DNA of 64,000 nt from Bacillus sp. FJAT-28004 (GCF_001280845.1 NZ_LGHP01000001.1:1636435-1700434), one strand, 5' to 3'. Positions 54,583-62,908 are shown, counted from the stretch's first letter. Notes: generated from the letters alone by a model not told the origin. Made by a program: numbers and translations.

Positions 54583-56483
54583 GTGATCGTCGGCATGACA
54601 AGAAACCGTCTGGCACTGGCGGCGGGCCTGGATTTGGTCCTCCTGGCAGAGGCCCCATGGGTCCTGGCGGCGGCGGTCCGATGGGCGGGCTGGGGATGCA
54701 GGTGCAGAAGGCGAAGGATTTTAAAGGTACACTTCGCAGATTGCTCACTTACTTAAGACCGCAACGGATGAAGCTCATTGTGGTCATTATAATGGCTGTT
54801 CTGAGCACCATTTTCTCTATCGTCAGTCCAAAGCTGATGGGGAATGCGACTACCGAAATATTCGAAGGCATTACGGGCGGGGGCGTTAATTTTGACGCGA
54901 TTATGCGTATTGTACTCGTTCTGCTGGGCCTGTACCTGTTAAGCTCATTTTTTGCTTACGTGCAGCAGTACGTCATGGCAGGGGTTGCCCAAAAAACGGT
55001 TTATGATCTGCGCAATGAAGTAAACACAAAGCTGGCGCGGCTGCCGCTTTCGTTTTTTGACTCAAGAACGCATGGAGAGATTTTGAGCCGGACCGTCAAT
55101 GATGTCGATAACATTAGCAATACGCTGCAACAGAGCTTGACTCAGCTCATTACTTCAATTGTGACTTTGATCGGCGTTATCATTATGATGCTGACGATTA
55201 GTCCACTATTGACAGTTATTTTGCTTCTTACATTGCCGCTAAGTTTTTTTGTTATAAAGGCAATAGCGTCCCGCTCTCAGGGGTATTTCAAATCCCAGCA
55301 AGCAGAGCTAGGACAACTGAACGGTCATGTGGAAGAAATGTACACCGGACATAAAATCATCAAGGCTTTTGGACATGAGCGAAAGTCAGTAGCCGAGTTT
55401 GACGCCATTAATGACCGGCTTTATCATTCTGGTCGGAAAGCGCAATTTATTTCGGGCGTGATGATGCCTTTGATGTCATTTATAAATAATATTGGCTATG
55501 TCCTGATTAGTGTCGTTGGCGGTATTCTGGTAACGCGTCAAGCGATCAAAATCGGCGATATTCAGGCCTTCATTCAATACGCACGGCAGTTCTCACAGCC
55601 GCTGACACAGACCGCGAATATTGCGAACATCATCCAGTCTACGATTGCGTCGGCGGAGCGGGTGTTTGAGCTGCTTGATGAACAAGAAGAAAGCGCGGAA
55701 CCAAGCGGCAAAGACGCAGCTGTCATCGCTGCACCGCAAGGGAATGTTCGTTTTGAGCATGTGAAGTTTGGTTATAAGGAAGATGTTGTCCTTATTGGAG
55801 ATATGAACATCGATGTGAAGCAAGGGCAAATGGTTGCCATCGTCGGACCAACGGGTGCCGGTAAAACAACATTAGTTAATTTGCTGATGCGTTTTTATGA
55901 AATAAACGAAGGCAGCATTACCGTTGATGGCGTGAACATTACACAGCTGCGACGGGGAGATTTGCGCATGCTGTTTGGGATGGTGCTGCAGGATACATGG
56001 CTGTTTAACGGCTCCATTCGTGACAATATCGCCTATGGGCGCGAGGGAGCAACAGAGGCAGAGATTGTCGATGCAGCCCAAGCGGCACATGCCGATCATT
56101 TCATTCGGACGCTGCCTGAAGGCTATGATACCGTGCTTAATGAAGAAGCCTCCAACATATCACAGGGCCAGAAGCAGCTGCTTACTATTGCAAGAGCGAT
56201 TCTCGCCGATCCCGCTATCCTCATTCTCGATGAAGCGACTAGCAGTGTGGATACACGAACAGAAGCTCAAATTCAGAAGGCTATGGGTAGGCTGATGGAA
56301 GGTAGAACAAGCTTCGTTATTGCACACCGTCTATCTACAATTAAAGATGCCGACATGATTCTCGTAATGAACCATGGTGATGTGATCGAGAAGGGCAGCC
56401 ATGACGAGCTTCTAGCAAAAGGCGGCTTCTATGCTGATCTGTACAACAGCCAGTTTTCCACTGAAGCGGGTTCGGTAGCTTGA
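54579..56483 (+). CDS. ABC exporter half-transporter (catalytic subunit)
   Basis: A 634-residue partner of the preceding gene, overlapping it by four bases (ATGA). It has a Pro/Gly-rich N-terminal extension, a six-helix domain (LRRLLTYLRPQRMKLIVVII onward), then Walker A VGPTGAGKTT, a divergent signature ISQGQKQ and Walker B LILDEATSSVD with the catalytic Glu. The altered signature completes the degenerate site with the partner's Walker motifs, as in other heterodimeric exporters. Confidence 0.92.
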   Translation: MSDRRHDKKPSGTGGGPGFGPPGRGPMGPGGGGPMGGLGMQVQKAKDFKGTLRRLLTYLRPQRMKLIVVIIMAVLSTIFSIVSPKLMGNATTEIFEGITGGGVNFDAIMRIVLVLLGLYLLSSFFAYVQQYVMAGVAQKTVYDLRNEVNTKLARLPLSFFDSRTHGEILSRTVNDVDNISNTLQQSLTQLITSIVTLIGVIIMMLTISPLLTVILLLTLPLSFFVIKAIASRSQGYFKSQQAELGQLNGHVEEMYTGHKIIKAFGHERKSVAEFDAINDRLYHSGRKAQFISGVMMPLMSFINNIGYVLISVVGGILVTRQAIKIGDIQAFIQYARQFSQPLTQTANIANIIQSTIASAERVFELLDEQEESAEPSGKDAAVIAAPQGNVRFEHVKFGYKEDVVLIGDMNIDVKQGQMVAIVGPTGAGKTTLVNLLMRFYEINEGSITVDGVNITQLRRGDLRMLFGMVLQDTWLFNGSIRDNIAYGREGATEAEIVDAAQAAHADHFIRTLPEGYDTVLNEEASNISQGQKQLLTIARAILADPAILILDEATSSVDTRTEAQIQKAMGRLMEGRTSFVIAHRLSTIKDADMILVMNHGDVIEKGSHDELLAKGGFYADLYNSQFSTEAGSVA

Positions 56484-56492
56484 GTTTTTGAT

Positions 56493-57085
56493 CAGTAAGC
56501 ACATATATGTGCTTACTGAGTGCGACTCGGCGTGTGAGTTAGGTGGAAAAGCAGCTGTAAGCACGTATATGCTCTTACAGCGATAAAAGTAACTAAATTG
56601 AACCCCTGTAAGCACACAGTAGCGCTTATTGGGGTTATTTGTCGTATGGGTTGGGTGTGGAAAAGCAGCTGTAAGCACGTATACGCTCTTACAGCGATAA
56701 AAGTAACCAAGATGAACGCCTGTAAGCACATATATGTGCTTACAGAGTGGAACTCGTCGTTGGTTTAGGTGGAAAAGCAGCTGTAAGCACGTATACGCTC
56801 TTACAGCGATAAAAGTAACCAAGATAAACGACTGTAAGCACATATATGTGCTTACTGAGTGCGACTCGGCGTGTGAGATGGGTGGAAAAGCAGCTGTAAG
56901 CACGTATACGCTCTTACAGCGATAAAAGTAACCAAGATGAACGCTTGTAAGCACATATATGTGCTTACAGAGTGGGAATCGGCGTATGTGTAAGGTGGAA
57001 AAGCAGCTGTAAGCACGTATATGCTCTTACAGCGATAAAAGTAACCAAATTGAATGCTTGTAAGCACATATATGTGCTTACAGTG
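56493..57085. repeat. Second hairpin array, five full 113-bp units plus a sixth palindrome
   Basis: Six GTAAGCAC-N6-GTGCTTAC palindromes begin at about 56493, 56606, 56720, 56832, 56945 and 57058 (period 112-114). Between them lies a spacer GGTGGAAAAGCAG and a second hairpin CTGTAAGCAC-N8-CTCTTACAG followed by CGATAAAAGTAAC. The second palindrome (56606) is decayed on its right side. Design and period match the array at 24098-24968, but within-array sequence is far more alike than between arrays. An open frame of 180 codons on the minus strand is a by-product. The 784-base gap contains this array and a terminator. Confidence 0.95.
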
Positions 57086-57203
57086 ATAGAGTAGCCCAAA
57101 TTAGCTGCCCATAAGCACCAACAGGTATTTGCAGCGTGACTATTGTGGGCTAAGGTTTTAGGGTGGTAGGGAGACGAAACGTTGAGGGATGTTTCCTAAT
57201 AAC

Positions 57204-57254
57204 AAAAAAAGGTGACCTTTCAGCCTAGATCACGGCTGGATGGTCACCTTTTTT
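57204..57254. terminator. Bidirectional terminator
   Basis: AAAAAAGGTGACC pairs with GGTCACCTTTTTT around a loop with a second short stem (CAGCC/GGCTG). It ends the DUF350-containing operon on the minus strand. Confidence 0.85.
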
Positions 57255-57267
57255 GCAATAGAATCTG

Positions 57268-57672
57268 TTACATCAGAAACGTACCAATTACAATGGATAC
57301 GCCGATGATGACGGAGCGCAGAAGCTGAGCAACGGCTAGATTTCCTTGCTCAATTTGCTCACATACTTTAAAGCGTGGTGTAAGAAAATCGAAAACAACG
57401 TAGACCAAGCAAAGAATGCCGATGCCAATCGCCGACCAAATCAACATCGATACCCACGATTGCGAGCTATAGGATACCATTGCAACGATAATACACAATC
57501 CCAGCAGCTTACTGCCCATATACATACCTGCTGCCTGATTGCCTTTACTTATTTCCTCACCGTCATTATAACGAGTTAATTTACTGAAAATGAATGCGCC
57601 TACACCTAAAATGATCAGCAGGAGAACGAGGCCAATTCCAACATTAGCGGCATTATCCAAAAATTCATTCAT
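57268..57672 (-). CDS. DUF350 membrane protein (YjfL-like)
   Basis: A 134-residue four-helix membrane protein of the DUF350 family (GLVLLLIILGVGAFIFSKLT at the start; AQLLRSVIIGVSIVIG at the end). In E. coli the homologue yjfL lies with yjfC, as here. Last gene of a five-gene minus-strand operon, 81 bases after the ATP-grasp gene. Function unknown. Confidence 0.9.
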   Translation of the reverse strand: MNEFLDNAANVGIGLVLLLIILGVGAFIFSKLTRYNDGEEISKGNQAAGMYMGSKLLGLCIIVAMVSYSSQSWVSMLIWSAIGIGILCLVYVVFDFLTPRFKVCEQIEQGNLAVAQLLRSVIIGVSIVIGTFLM

Positions 57673-57753
57673 TATTGATCCTCCTCAAAGTTTTGTGAAG
57701 CAAAACTCGCTTCGAAAGCATACGCTCAAAATTTTGTTATACGAACGCTATAG

Positions 57754-59079
57754 CTAATCTACAATCGCAGCGGGGCAGTAGTAAGCCATATCCCCTGTGA
57801 TTTTCGCGCCTACGCGTGGGAGAAGGCCAGCGAAGCTGCCTCCGATGACATAAGCGCCGGTTAATAAGCTGCCATGAAAGGGCCCTGATTCGGTATGTAC
57901 TTCAACCTCTTCCATCGTAAAGCGCTGCTGATAAATTTTTGGCTGCGAGCTGTAGTACAGCTTTGTTTCCTCTGCTTCTTCTTCTCCATCCTCTTGAACA
58001 CCCCATTCCTCAGTCTCTAGCGTGCCATCACCTGCATAGAGAGAAGTCCCCTTGCCTTCGCGACCCCAGTAGCTTTTGGCGACATAAGGTATCTGCTGCT
58101 GAACGAACACGGTATTCTCAAAATAGGTGGGGAGAAGGTACTTGCGAATAGTTTCAAGCTCTGCTTCATCAAAGAGTGGATGGCCAAGCACATCTGACGA
58201 TTGATCATTCCGTTCATATAGCGCCCAAATCAGCGCTAAAAAGCCTTTGCTTTGCGTAATGATGCTCTGCGGCGGATTGATGAGTGCAAGCCGTCCAATC
58301 AGGGCAAGCTCGATGAGCGCTTCGCCGACTGGGAGCCCAGTATCAGCTTCTGTATCCTGGATCAAATATTCAAGCGGATAGAGACGATACAAAATATCGA
58401 TGCGCTCTCCGCCGCCGTATAAGCCATCTCCTGCAACAATCGTAAGCTGGTCCAGTGGAACGAGGATGACGGAATAACCAAGCTTGCGAATAATGTTTAA
58501 TACATATTCCGTATTGCCTTTATCCTCCGTGTGCCAATCGTAGCAAGTACATGCAATCGTTCCCGTTAAGCCTTGGCTCTGATAGTGGACGATAAGTTTC
58601 TCTAAAGCTTTCATGAGCGCATCATCCATATTCTCGGATGCGGAGCGATGAGTCGTGTAGCGATTGATGATCGCGTTGCCTAAAAAAGCCGTCTCGGGTA
58701 TGCCGGTGGGCGTATCCGTATTATTTTCGATACATTTCATCCCATGTTCCGTCACGATCCAGTCTTGTCTTGACACCCCATGAGAGGGTGTTGCGATACG
58801 CGCTGCTTGGATAAGAGAAGGATGAATGCCTAACTGCTTATTCATAAAATCATCAGATAAATACTGCTGTGCAAACCGAAGCGATTTCCAATAAAGCTGA
58901 TCCACTTGCTCGGAGGCCGCTTGAAGCTCCTCGAATTGGGCCGCGGTGTATCCCATTATGGAAGGCAGGCAGTATTGTTTGCCATATATGCGATGGTAGG
59001 GAATACGCTGTGCGAGCTCGCCCTGAAACAGCTCATCGTGAGTCATTTGGAGCGGGATAACACGCCGTTGACGCTCCAT
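57754..59079 (-). CDS. Glutathionylspermidine synthase-like ATP-grasp (YjfC/YgiC type)
   Basis: A 441-residue ATP-grasp amidoligase. Conserved segments include the N-terminal WIVTEHGMKCIENNTDTPTG region, a CYDWHTEDKGN segment and AKSYWGREGKGTSLY near the ATP site. E. coli YgiC and YjfC lack the amidase half of GspS and have no confirmed product. GGAGG lies seven bases before the ATG, formed by the last two Gly codons of the preceding lipoprotein gene. Probable role: ligating an amine or peptide, possibly onto the neighbouring lipoprotein; inference. Confidence 0.92.
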   Translation of the reverse strand: MERQRRVIPLQMTHDELFQGELAQRIPYHRIYGKQYCLPSIMGYTAAQFEELQAASEQVDQLYWKSLRFAQQYLSDDFMNKQLGIHPSLIQAARIATPSHGVSRQDWIVTEHGMKCIENNTDTPTGIPETAFLGNAIINRYTTHRSASENMDDALMKALEKLIVHYQSQGLTGTIACTCYDWHTEDKGNTEYVLNIIRKLGYSVILVPLDQLTIVAGDGLYGGGERIDILYRLYPLEYLIQDTEADTGLPVGEALIELALIGRLALINPPQSIITQSKGFLALIWALYERNDQSSDVLGHPLFDEAELETIRKYLLPTYFENTVFVQQQIPYVAKSYWGREGKGTSLYAGDGTLETEEWGVQEDGEEEAEETKLYYSSQPKIYQQRFTMEEVEVHTESGPFHGSLLTGAYVIGGSFAGLLPRVGAKITGDMAYYCPAAIVD

Positions 59080-59082
59080 AGG

Positions 59083-59415
59083 TTAACCTCCGCTGCTGCC
59101 GCTGCTAATGCCGGAGCTGCCGAAGCCTTTCGAAGCGCTGGAACTGGATTTATAGCTCGATGATTTTTTATTCGATTTTCCATTTGTAATATAAGTTCCG
59201 CCGCTTCTCGAGCCGTTATCGTCGCAATAACCGTCATTGTCGTAATCTACGCAATCTCTTGAGCTTGTTGTGTTGCAGCCGCTTAGAGCGACGGGTACGG
59301 TTAACATCAATGCAAAGGCGATTGCTTTCTGACCTTTTGCTTTTAATTTGGCGCTAGCTGTCGAAGGGCCCGCATTCGAATCGCTTCTGGCTGCAAATGC
59401 TTTCTCTTGAGACAT
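59083..59415 (-). CDS. Lipoprotein with Gly/Ser-rich tail, YgiB-like position
   Basis: A 110-residue protein. An unusually long N-terminal charged segment (residues 1-30) precedes the hydrophobic stretch and lipobox LSGC (Cys47), as in E. coli YgiB. An acidic D-rich loop with Cys residues (CVDYDNDGYCDD, resembling calcium-binding loops) is followed by a Ser/Lys/Gly-rich tail ending SSGG. It directly adjoins the 160-residue gene upstream and ends three bases before the ATP-grasp gene. The last two Gly codons also form that gene's Shine-Dalgarno, so their conservation may be translational. Confidence 0.82.
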   Translation of the reverse strand: MSQEKAFAARSDSNAGPSTASAKLKAKGQKAIAFALMLTVPVALSGCNTTSSRDCVDYDNDGYCDDNGSRSGGTYITNGKSNKKSSSYKSSSSASKGFGSSGISSGSSGG

Positions 59416-59898
59416 TTACAGATTCACTCCTTTCAAAAAAACGACGATCTTGCTGCGATCCATATCATATATCGTATAAACCGTCTCATAGGTTTTCTGC
59501 TCGCTTACTATATAATGATCGAGCAGAAGAGCTGCAAATTCGAGAGGACTGGCCGGTGCTCGCTGAGCGAGTGTGCACGGATTAAAACGATAGCCGTTCC
59601 AAAGCAAATATTCAACTTCCATATAAGGGGAGACGGTGACGTATTCATAAAGCGCAGCTCGAATGGCTTGCCCGTATACGGTATCATCATGTTCATTATA
59701 GGGCTTCGCATAAATATGATGATGCTGTCCGTCCTCGCACTCGTTCGCTGTATGCTCATACAGACCGTTGCGGAAAATAGTTGCGTTAACGAGCTTGCGT
59801 ACAAATATATCTTCACGAGTTACAGCTGCTTCGGTAATGGTTCGCTCTACACGTTGATCTCGCTCAGACCATTCCATGTAGATCAGCGAGCTATTCAT
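59416..59898 (-). CDS. Unknown protein, 160 residues, within the channel/ATP-grasp operon
   Basis: Soluble protein with no signal peptide, mixed alpha/beta composition, several His and Trp (YMEWSERDQR; HHHIYAKPYNEHDD; MEVEYLLWNGYRFNP). I do not recognise the family. Tight spacing on both sides, five bases after the K+ channel gene and directly abutting the lipoprotein gene, ties it to this system. Confidence 0.78.
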   Translation of the reverse strand: MNSSLIYMEWSERDQRVERTITEAAVTREDIFVRKLVNATIFRNGLYEHTANECEDGQHHHIYAKPYNEHDDTVYGQAIRAALYEYVTVSPYMEVEYLLWNGYRFNPCTLAQRAPASPLEFAALLLDHYIVSEQKTYETVYTIYDMDRSKIVVFLKGVNL

Positions 59899-59903
59899 TA
59901 TAA

Positions 59904-60923
59904 CTACCGCCTTTCGGATTTAATCTTAGTGATGGTCTCGTCATTCGAAATAACGAATAAACGGGCTGCGGCTGGAATAGCTTCTTCGAGCCTGCGATTG
60001 ATGCCCATGTCTGTGCGGTCTGCAATAAGGGTAGCTCCTTGGCGCAGTAGTGCATGGAAAGCATCACCATAGGTTGACCAGCCGGGGTCTACGGCGATCT
60101 CAAATACGTCTTCGCCATATTTTCGGCTGAGCAGCTGCATGAAGATATCGACATTTCCTTCCTTCAAAGCAGATCGTACAGCCAGTCTGGAAACCGCATC
60201 ATGGGATAAAATAAAATCATTTACTTGTACGTGTCGGAAATTGAGAATATGCTTCTCCAGCACGATTTCAACGGTTGTATGAACGGAAGGAGCTGCTTGC
60301 TCAATGCTTGATGCGATTAGCAGCGATTTGCCATCGATGAGCGACGTGTCTTCAATAGAAGGGTCAGCAAAAATAATTGCTGAACGAGCTGTATGAATGT
60401 TAGCCTGCTCAAGTACTTCCGCCGAAGTAGGATCACCGCTTACAAAATGCACCTGCGGATGATCGAACGGATGTTTATCACTATTATCAATTACAACAAT
60501 GGACATCTTAGCATCAGAGTCTAGCAAATCTTCAACGGCCAGCTGTGCTTTTTTACTCCAATTAATAACGATGATATGTTCATGACCTTGATACTTCAAT
60601 TTGCCACCCTCTCTCCTTCGCTGAAGTACAGCTATTGAATCGATAATTTTTCCAATTAATAAGCTGAGCAGGCCGATTCCGAATACGTACAGCAGCATGG
60701 CAAGCACTTTTCCTGGCACCGTTTTAGGAAAAAAATCGCCATAGCCGACCGTTGCGACGGTCGTCATCACCCACCAAAACGAATTAAACCAATGGCCAAA
60801 GGTGTTTGGCTCAAGCAGGAAAGCGATCGTGGAGCTGATGAAAACAAGCAATAACGTAAGAAAAACAACAAAGTAATTGTTTAAACGAAGCAGCTTATTT
60901 GTAAGTTTCAAAAAAATCTGCAT
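59904..60923 (-). CDS. Potassium channel with RCK/TrkA-N domain (YugO-like)
   Basis: A 339-residue channel subunit. Two helices flank the pore loop with the K+ filter TVATVGYGDFFP (about residues 55-66), then a TrkA-N (RCK) domain with the nucleotide-binding HIIVINWSKKAQLAVEDLL region. The ATG at 60923 has GAGGGTG six bases upstream; the ORF extension to 60977 lacks one. First gene of the operon. Bacillus subtilis YugO is the nearest familiar relative. How channel activity relates to the ATP-grasp gene is unknown. Confidence 0.93.
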   Translation of the reverse strand: MQIFLKLTNKLLRLNNYFVVFLTLLLVFISSTIAFLLEPNTFGHWFNSFWWVMTTVATVGYGDFFPKTVPGKVLAMLLYVFGIGLLSLLIGKIIDSIAVLQRRREGGKLKYQGHEHIIVINWSKKAQLAVEDLLDSDAKMSIVVIDNSDKHPFDHPQVHFVSGDPTSAEVLEQANIHTARSAIIFADPSIEDTSLIDGKSLLIASSIEQAAPSVHTTVEIVLEKHILNFRHVQVNDFILSHDAVSRLAVRSALKEGNVDIFMQLLSRKYGEDVFEIAVDPGWSTYGDAFHALLRQGATLIADRTDMGINRRLEEAIPAAARLFVISNDETITKIKSERR

Positions 60924-61188
60924 GCCTGTCACCCTCAATCGAAATTTGACTTTATAGCAAACTAACACTCCTAGCATTCCCCAATACGAAATTGGGTGAA
61001 TGTAAGATTCTTTTTAATAGAAAGAAGTGAGCCGCACTTTTTATGCATTTTGTATTATACATGGAAACACAGTTCATTTGGGAATAATTGTTTTAGGCTT
61101 GTATATCTCAGCGGAAGAGAAACAACGGTTCGCAAATAATCGAGGTGATTAGGGATAAAAGTTAACTTTTGGGTAAAAGTAAATTAAC

Positions 61189-61218
61189 TTGCATCAAATC
61201 CTCGCTTCTCGCTATAAT
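61189..61218 (+). promoter_or_regulatory. Promoter before the LexA-boxed gene
   Basis: -35-like TTGCAT (61189-61194) and perfect -10 TATAAT (61213-61218), 18-bp spacer. The LexA box begins two bases later. Confidence 0.7.
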
Positions 61219-61234
61219 AAGAACAAATGTTCTT
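61219..61234. promoter_or_regulatory. LexA/DinR SOS box
   Basis: AAGAACAAATGTTCTT is a perfect palindrome whose core GAAC-AAAT-GTTC fits the Gram-positive consensus GAACRNRYGTTC. It sits just downstream of the -10 box, where a repressor would block initiation. Extended arms ATAAGAACA / TGTTCTTAT are also symmetric. Confidence 0.75.
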
Positions 61235-61249
61235 ATTGGAGGGGTGGCA

Positions 61250-61651
61250 ATGGCCGCTAAAGAGGAAGAAGCCCGCGGAAAAGTCAGAACGGCTGCTAAT
61301 CCACCGATACAGACCGAGGAAGAGCTTGTGCTGGTGAAGCAGTACGTACTGCTTGGCATTGTCATGCGTATTTTGGATCATGATATACGTGTGATCGGTA
61401 CTTCAGCAATTAAGCTGCCGCGGTTTTATGAATCGATGATGCGCGGCATGCAAGATCGGGTGCTGCTTGATCTCGCTGGAATTAGAAGGAAATTCCGTGA
61501 AACAGGGATAAAGGTGTATGAGGAGAAGCGCGAAGCGGATGGTTTGCATGCCGAATATGTGTGCAGAGGTTACCATCATCGTTTTTTTATGCTGTGGGGC
61601 TTTGTAAAAGCAGAGTCTGAACGTGTATTAAAACAGTATTTGTCCAGCTAA
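61250..61651 (+). CDS. Unknown 133-residue protein, probable SOS gene
   Basis: Basic, mainly alpha-helical sequence (LVLVKQYVLLGIVMRILDHD in the N-terminal half, RDLLDLAGIRRKFRE-like then GYHHRFFMLWGFVKAE at the end). GGAGGGG is five bases before the ATG; the ORF continues upstream through the promoter and is not coding there. No recognised domain. The SOS box upstream implies induction by DNA damage. Not YneA or another SOS gene that I can identify. Confidence 0.8.
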   Translation: MAAKEEEARGKVRTAANPPIQTEEELVLVKQYVLLGIVMRILDHDIRVIGTSAIKLPRFYESMMRGMQDRVLLDLAGIRRKFRETGIKVYEEKREADGLHAEYVCRGYHHRFFMLWGFVKAESERVLKQYLSS

Positions 61652-61786
61652 TTTTGAAATTGTTCATGGTTTTGTCAAAATAACAAAAAAACTTTTCAGC
61701 TTTCCGTAGTTTAAGGTTGAGAACTTCGGACGATCTTATGTAATATAAGAGGTAGACATTATGATCGCAAAGGGGAGCACATAGCA

Positions 61787-62176
61787 ATGCATAAGTGGAT
61801 TATGTTTACTGTATTTGCAGCTGCGTCATTGCTGGGCTTATATTTGCTCACATTCGCACTGCCAGCTAAGCCGGTTGATGAGTCTGCCTCATTGCCAGAG
61901 GGCATGACATTATTGAAGGTTGTAGCATCTAACGATTTTGTATTTGATCAAAAAGAGTACAAAGTTAAGGTTGGAGACAAGGTAAGACTTAAGCTTTCGA
62001 ACAAAAGCGGTATCCACGGGATGCATATTGACGAGCTTAAAGTAGCTTTGGATAACGATCACCCGGAAACAGACTTGGAATTTAAAGAGCCAGGAACTTA
62101 CAGAATCTATTGTTCCATTCCATGCGGTCAAGGACATACAACGATGGAATCTACTTTAGTGGTTGAAGCAGCCTAG
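61787..62176 (+). CDS. Membrane-anchored CuA-type cupredoxin
   Basis: A 129-residue protein. One N-terminal helix anchors it, followed by a cupredoxin domain. The ligand set is complete for a CuA centre as in cytochrome oxidase subunit II: His80, then Cys109-x3-Cys113-x3-His117-x2-Met120 (YCSIPCGQGHTTM). No oxidase genes are nearby, so it may be an electron carrier, copper chaperone-like protein, or an NosZ/oxidase-related relic. Confidence 0.9.
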   Translation: MHKWIMFTVFAAASLLGLYLLTFALPAKPVDESASLPEGMTLLKVVASNDFVFDQKEYKVKVGDKVRLKLSNKSGIHGMHIDELKVALDNDHPETDLEFKEPGTYRIYCSIPCGQGHTTMESTLVVEAA

Positions 62177-62208
62177 AGCTTGATCGATTCGTTTGCTGTA
62201 AAAATGAG

Positions 62209-62232
62209 AAAGGAGCCGAAAGGCTCCTTTTT
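62209..62232. terminator. Terminator between cupredoxin and the 88-residue gene
   Basis: AAAGGAGCC-GAAA-GGCTCCTTT with a GNRA-type tetraloop, then Ts. Confidence 0.85.
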
Positions 62233-62245
62233 GCCTAAAATAAAG

Positions 62246-62512
62246 CTATCGTGCCGAACGCCGATGATGCTCATTCTCACGACTGCGTACGATAAGCACG
62301 TCGGCTAGGAAGCCGAGCAGCGCCCACGTAATTACCGTAAGTGCATACATGAGCAAGACGCTTACTTCATGCACGTCGACAAATAAATCAACGACCCATG
62401 CGGGAATGCTAAACATGAAGAAAACAAGATTGTGCGGGTCATAACCCGTGGAGTTAAACAAGCAGATAGCAAGTCCAATAATTGTAGCAACAATTGTAAC
62501 CGGATAGCGCAT
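62246..62512 (-). CDS. Small membrane protein, 88 residues
   Basis: Two or three hydrophobic segments (TIVATIIGLAICLFNSTGYD, LVFFMFSIPAWVVDLFVDV, VSVLLMYALTVITWALLGFL) and a basic C-terminus (RSRENEHHRRSAR). Unknown function. Convergent with the cupredoxin gene. Confidence 0.7.
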   Translation of the reverse strand: MRYPVTIVATIIGLAICLFNSTGYDPHNLVFFMFSIPAWVVDLFVDVHEVSVLLMYALTVITWALLGFLADVLIVRSRENEHHRRSAR

Positions 62513-62620
62513 AACGTACCGATCCCCTTCGTGTTAAAGATTGCCGTAATGCGACTGCATAGGTTATTATGTGACAAATAGACAAAGTTTATGCGTTAAA
62601 ATCAGAGGAGGAACTGAAAA

Positions 62621-62908
62621 ATGCTTACTCATATCGTATTTTTTAAATTAAAAGATGGCAGCGAAGAGAGCGTAGCGCGCACTGCACAGGTGCTTAGAGA
62701 TATGGAAGGCAAGATTGAAGTGCTGAAGTCAATTGAAGTTGGCGTTGACGTTGTGCATTCGGAGCGTTCTTACGACATCGCCCTCATTACGAAATTCGAA
62801 TCTTTGGAAGCGCTGGAGGTTTACCAAGTGCATCCTGTACATAAAAAAGTTATTGAGCATATGATGCAAGTTCGCGAAGCTTCCGTCAGCGTTGATTTTG
62901 AAAGCTGA
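62621..62908 (+). CDS. Dabb-family protein (stress-responsive alpha/beta barrel)
   Basis: A 95-residue protein with the family features (LTHIVFFKLKDGSEESVART at the start; SYDIALITKFESLEALEVYQ; VHPVHKKVIEHM). Dimeric alpha/beta barrel; some members catalyse aromatic polyketide steps, but most are of unknown function. GGAGGAAC precedes the ATG. Confidence 0.92.
   Translation: MLTHIVFFKLKDGSEESVARTAQVLRDMEGKIEVLKSIEVGVDVVHSERSYDIALITKFESLEALEVYQVHPVHKKVIEHMMQVREASVSVDFES

Noticed and set aside
56412..56954. 180-codon minus-strand ORF with periodic repeats in its protein
   Set aside because: It is a translation of the 113-bp hairpin array and has no ribosome-binding site or independent support.
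59407..60072. 221-codon plus-strand ORF
   Set aside because: Antisense to the 160-residue gene and the K+ channel, no known product.
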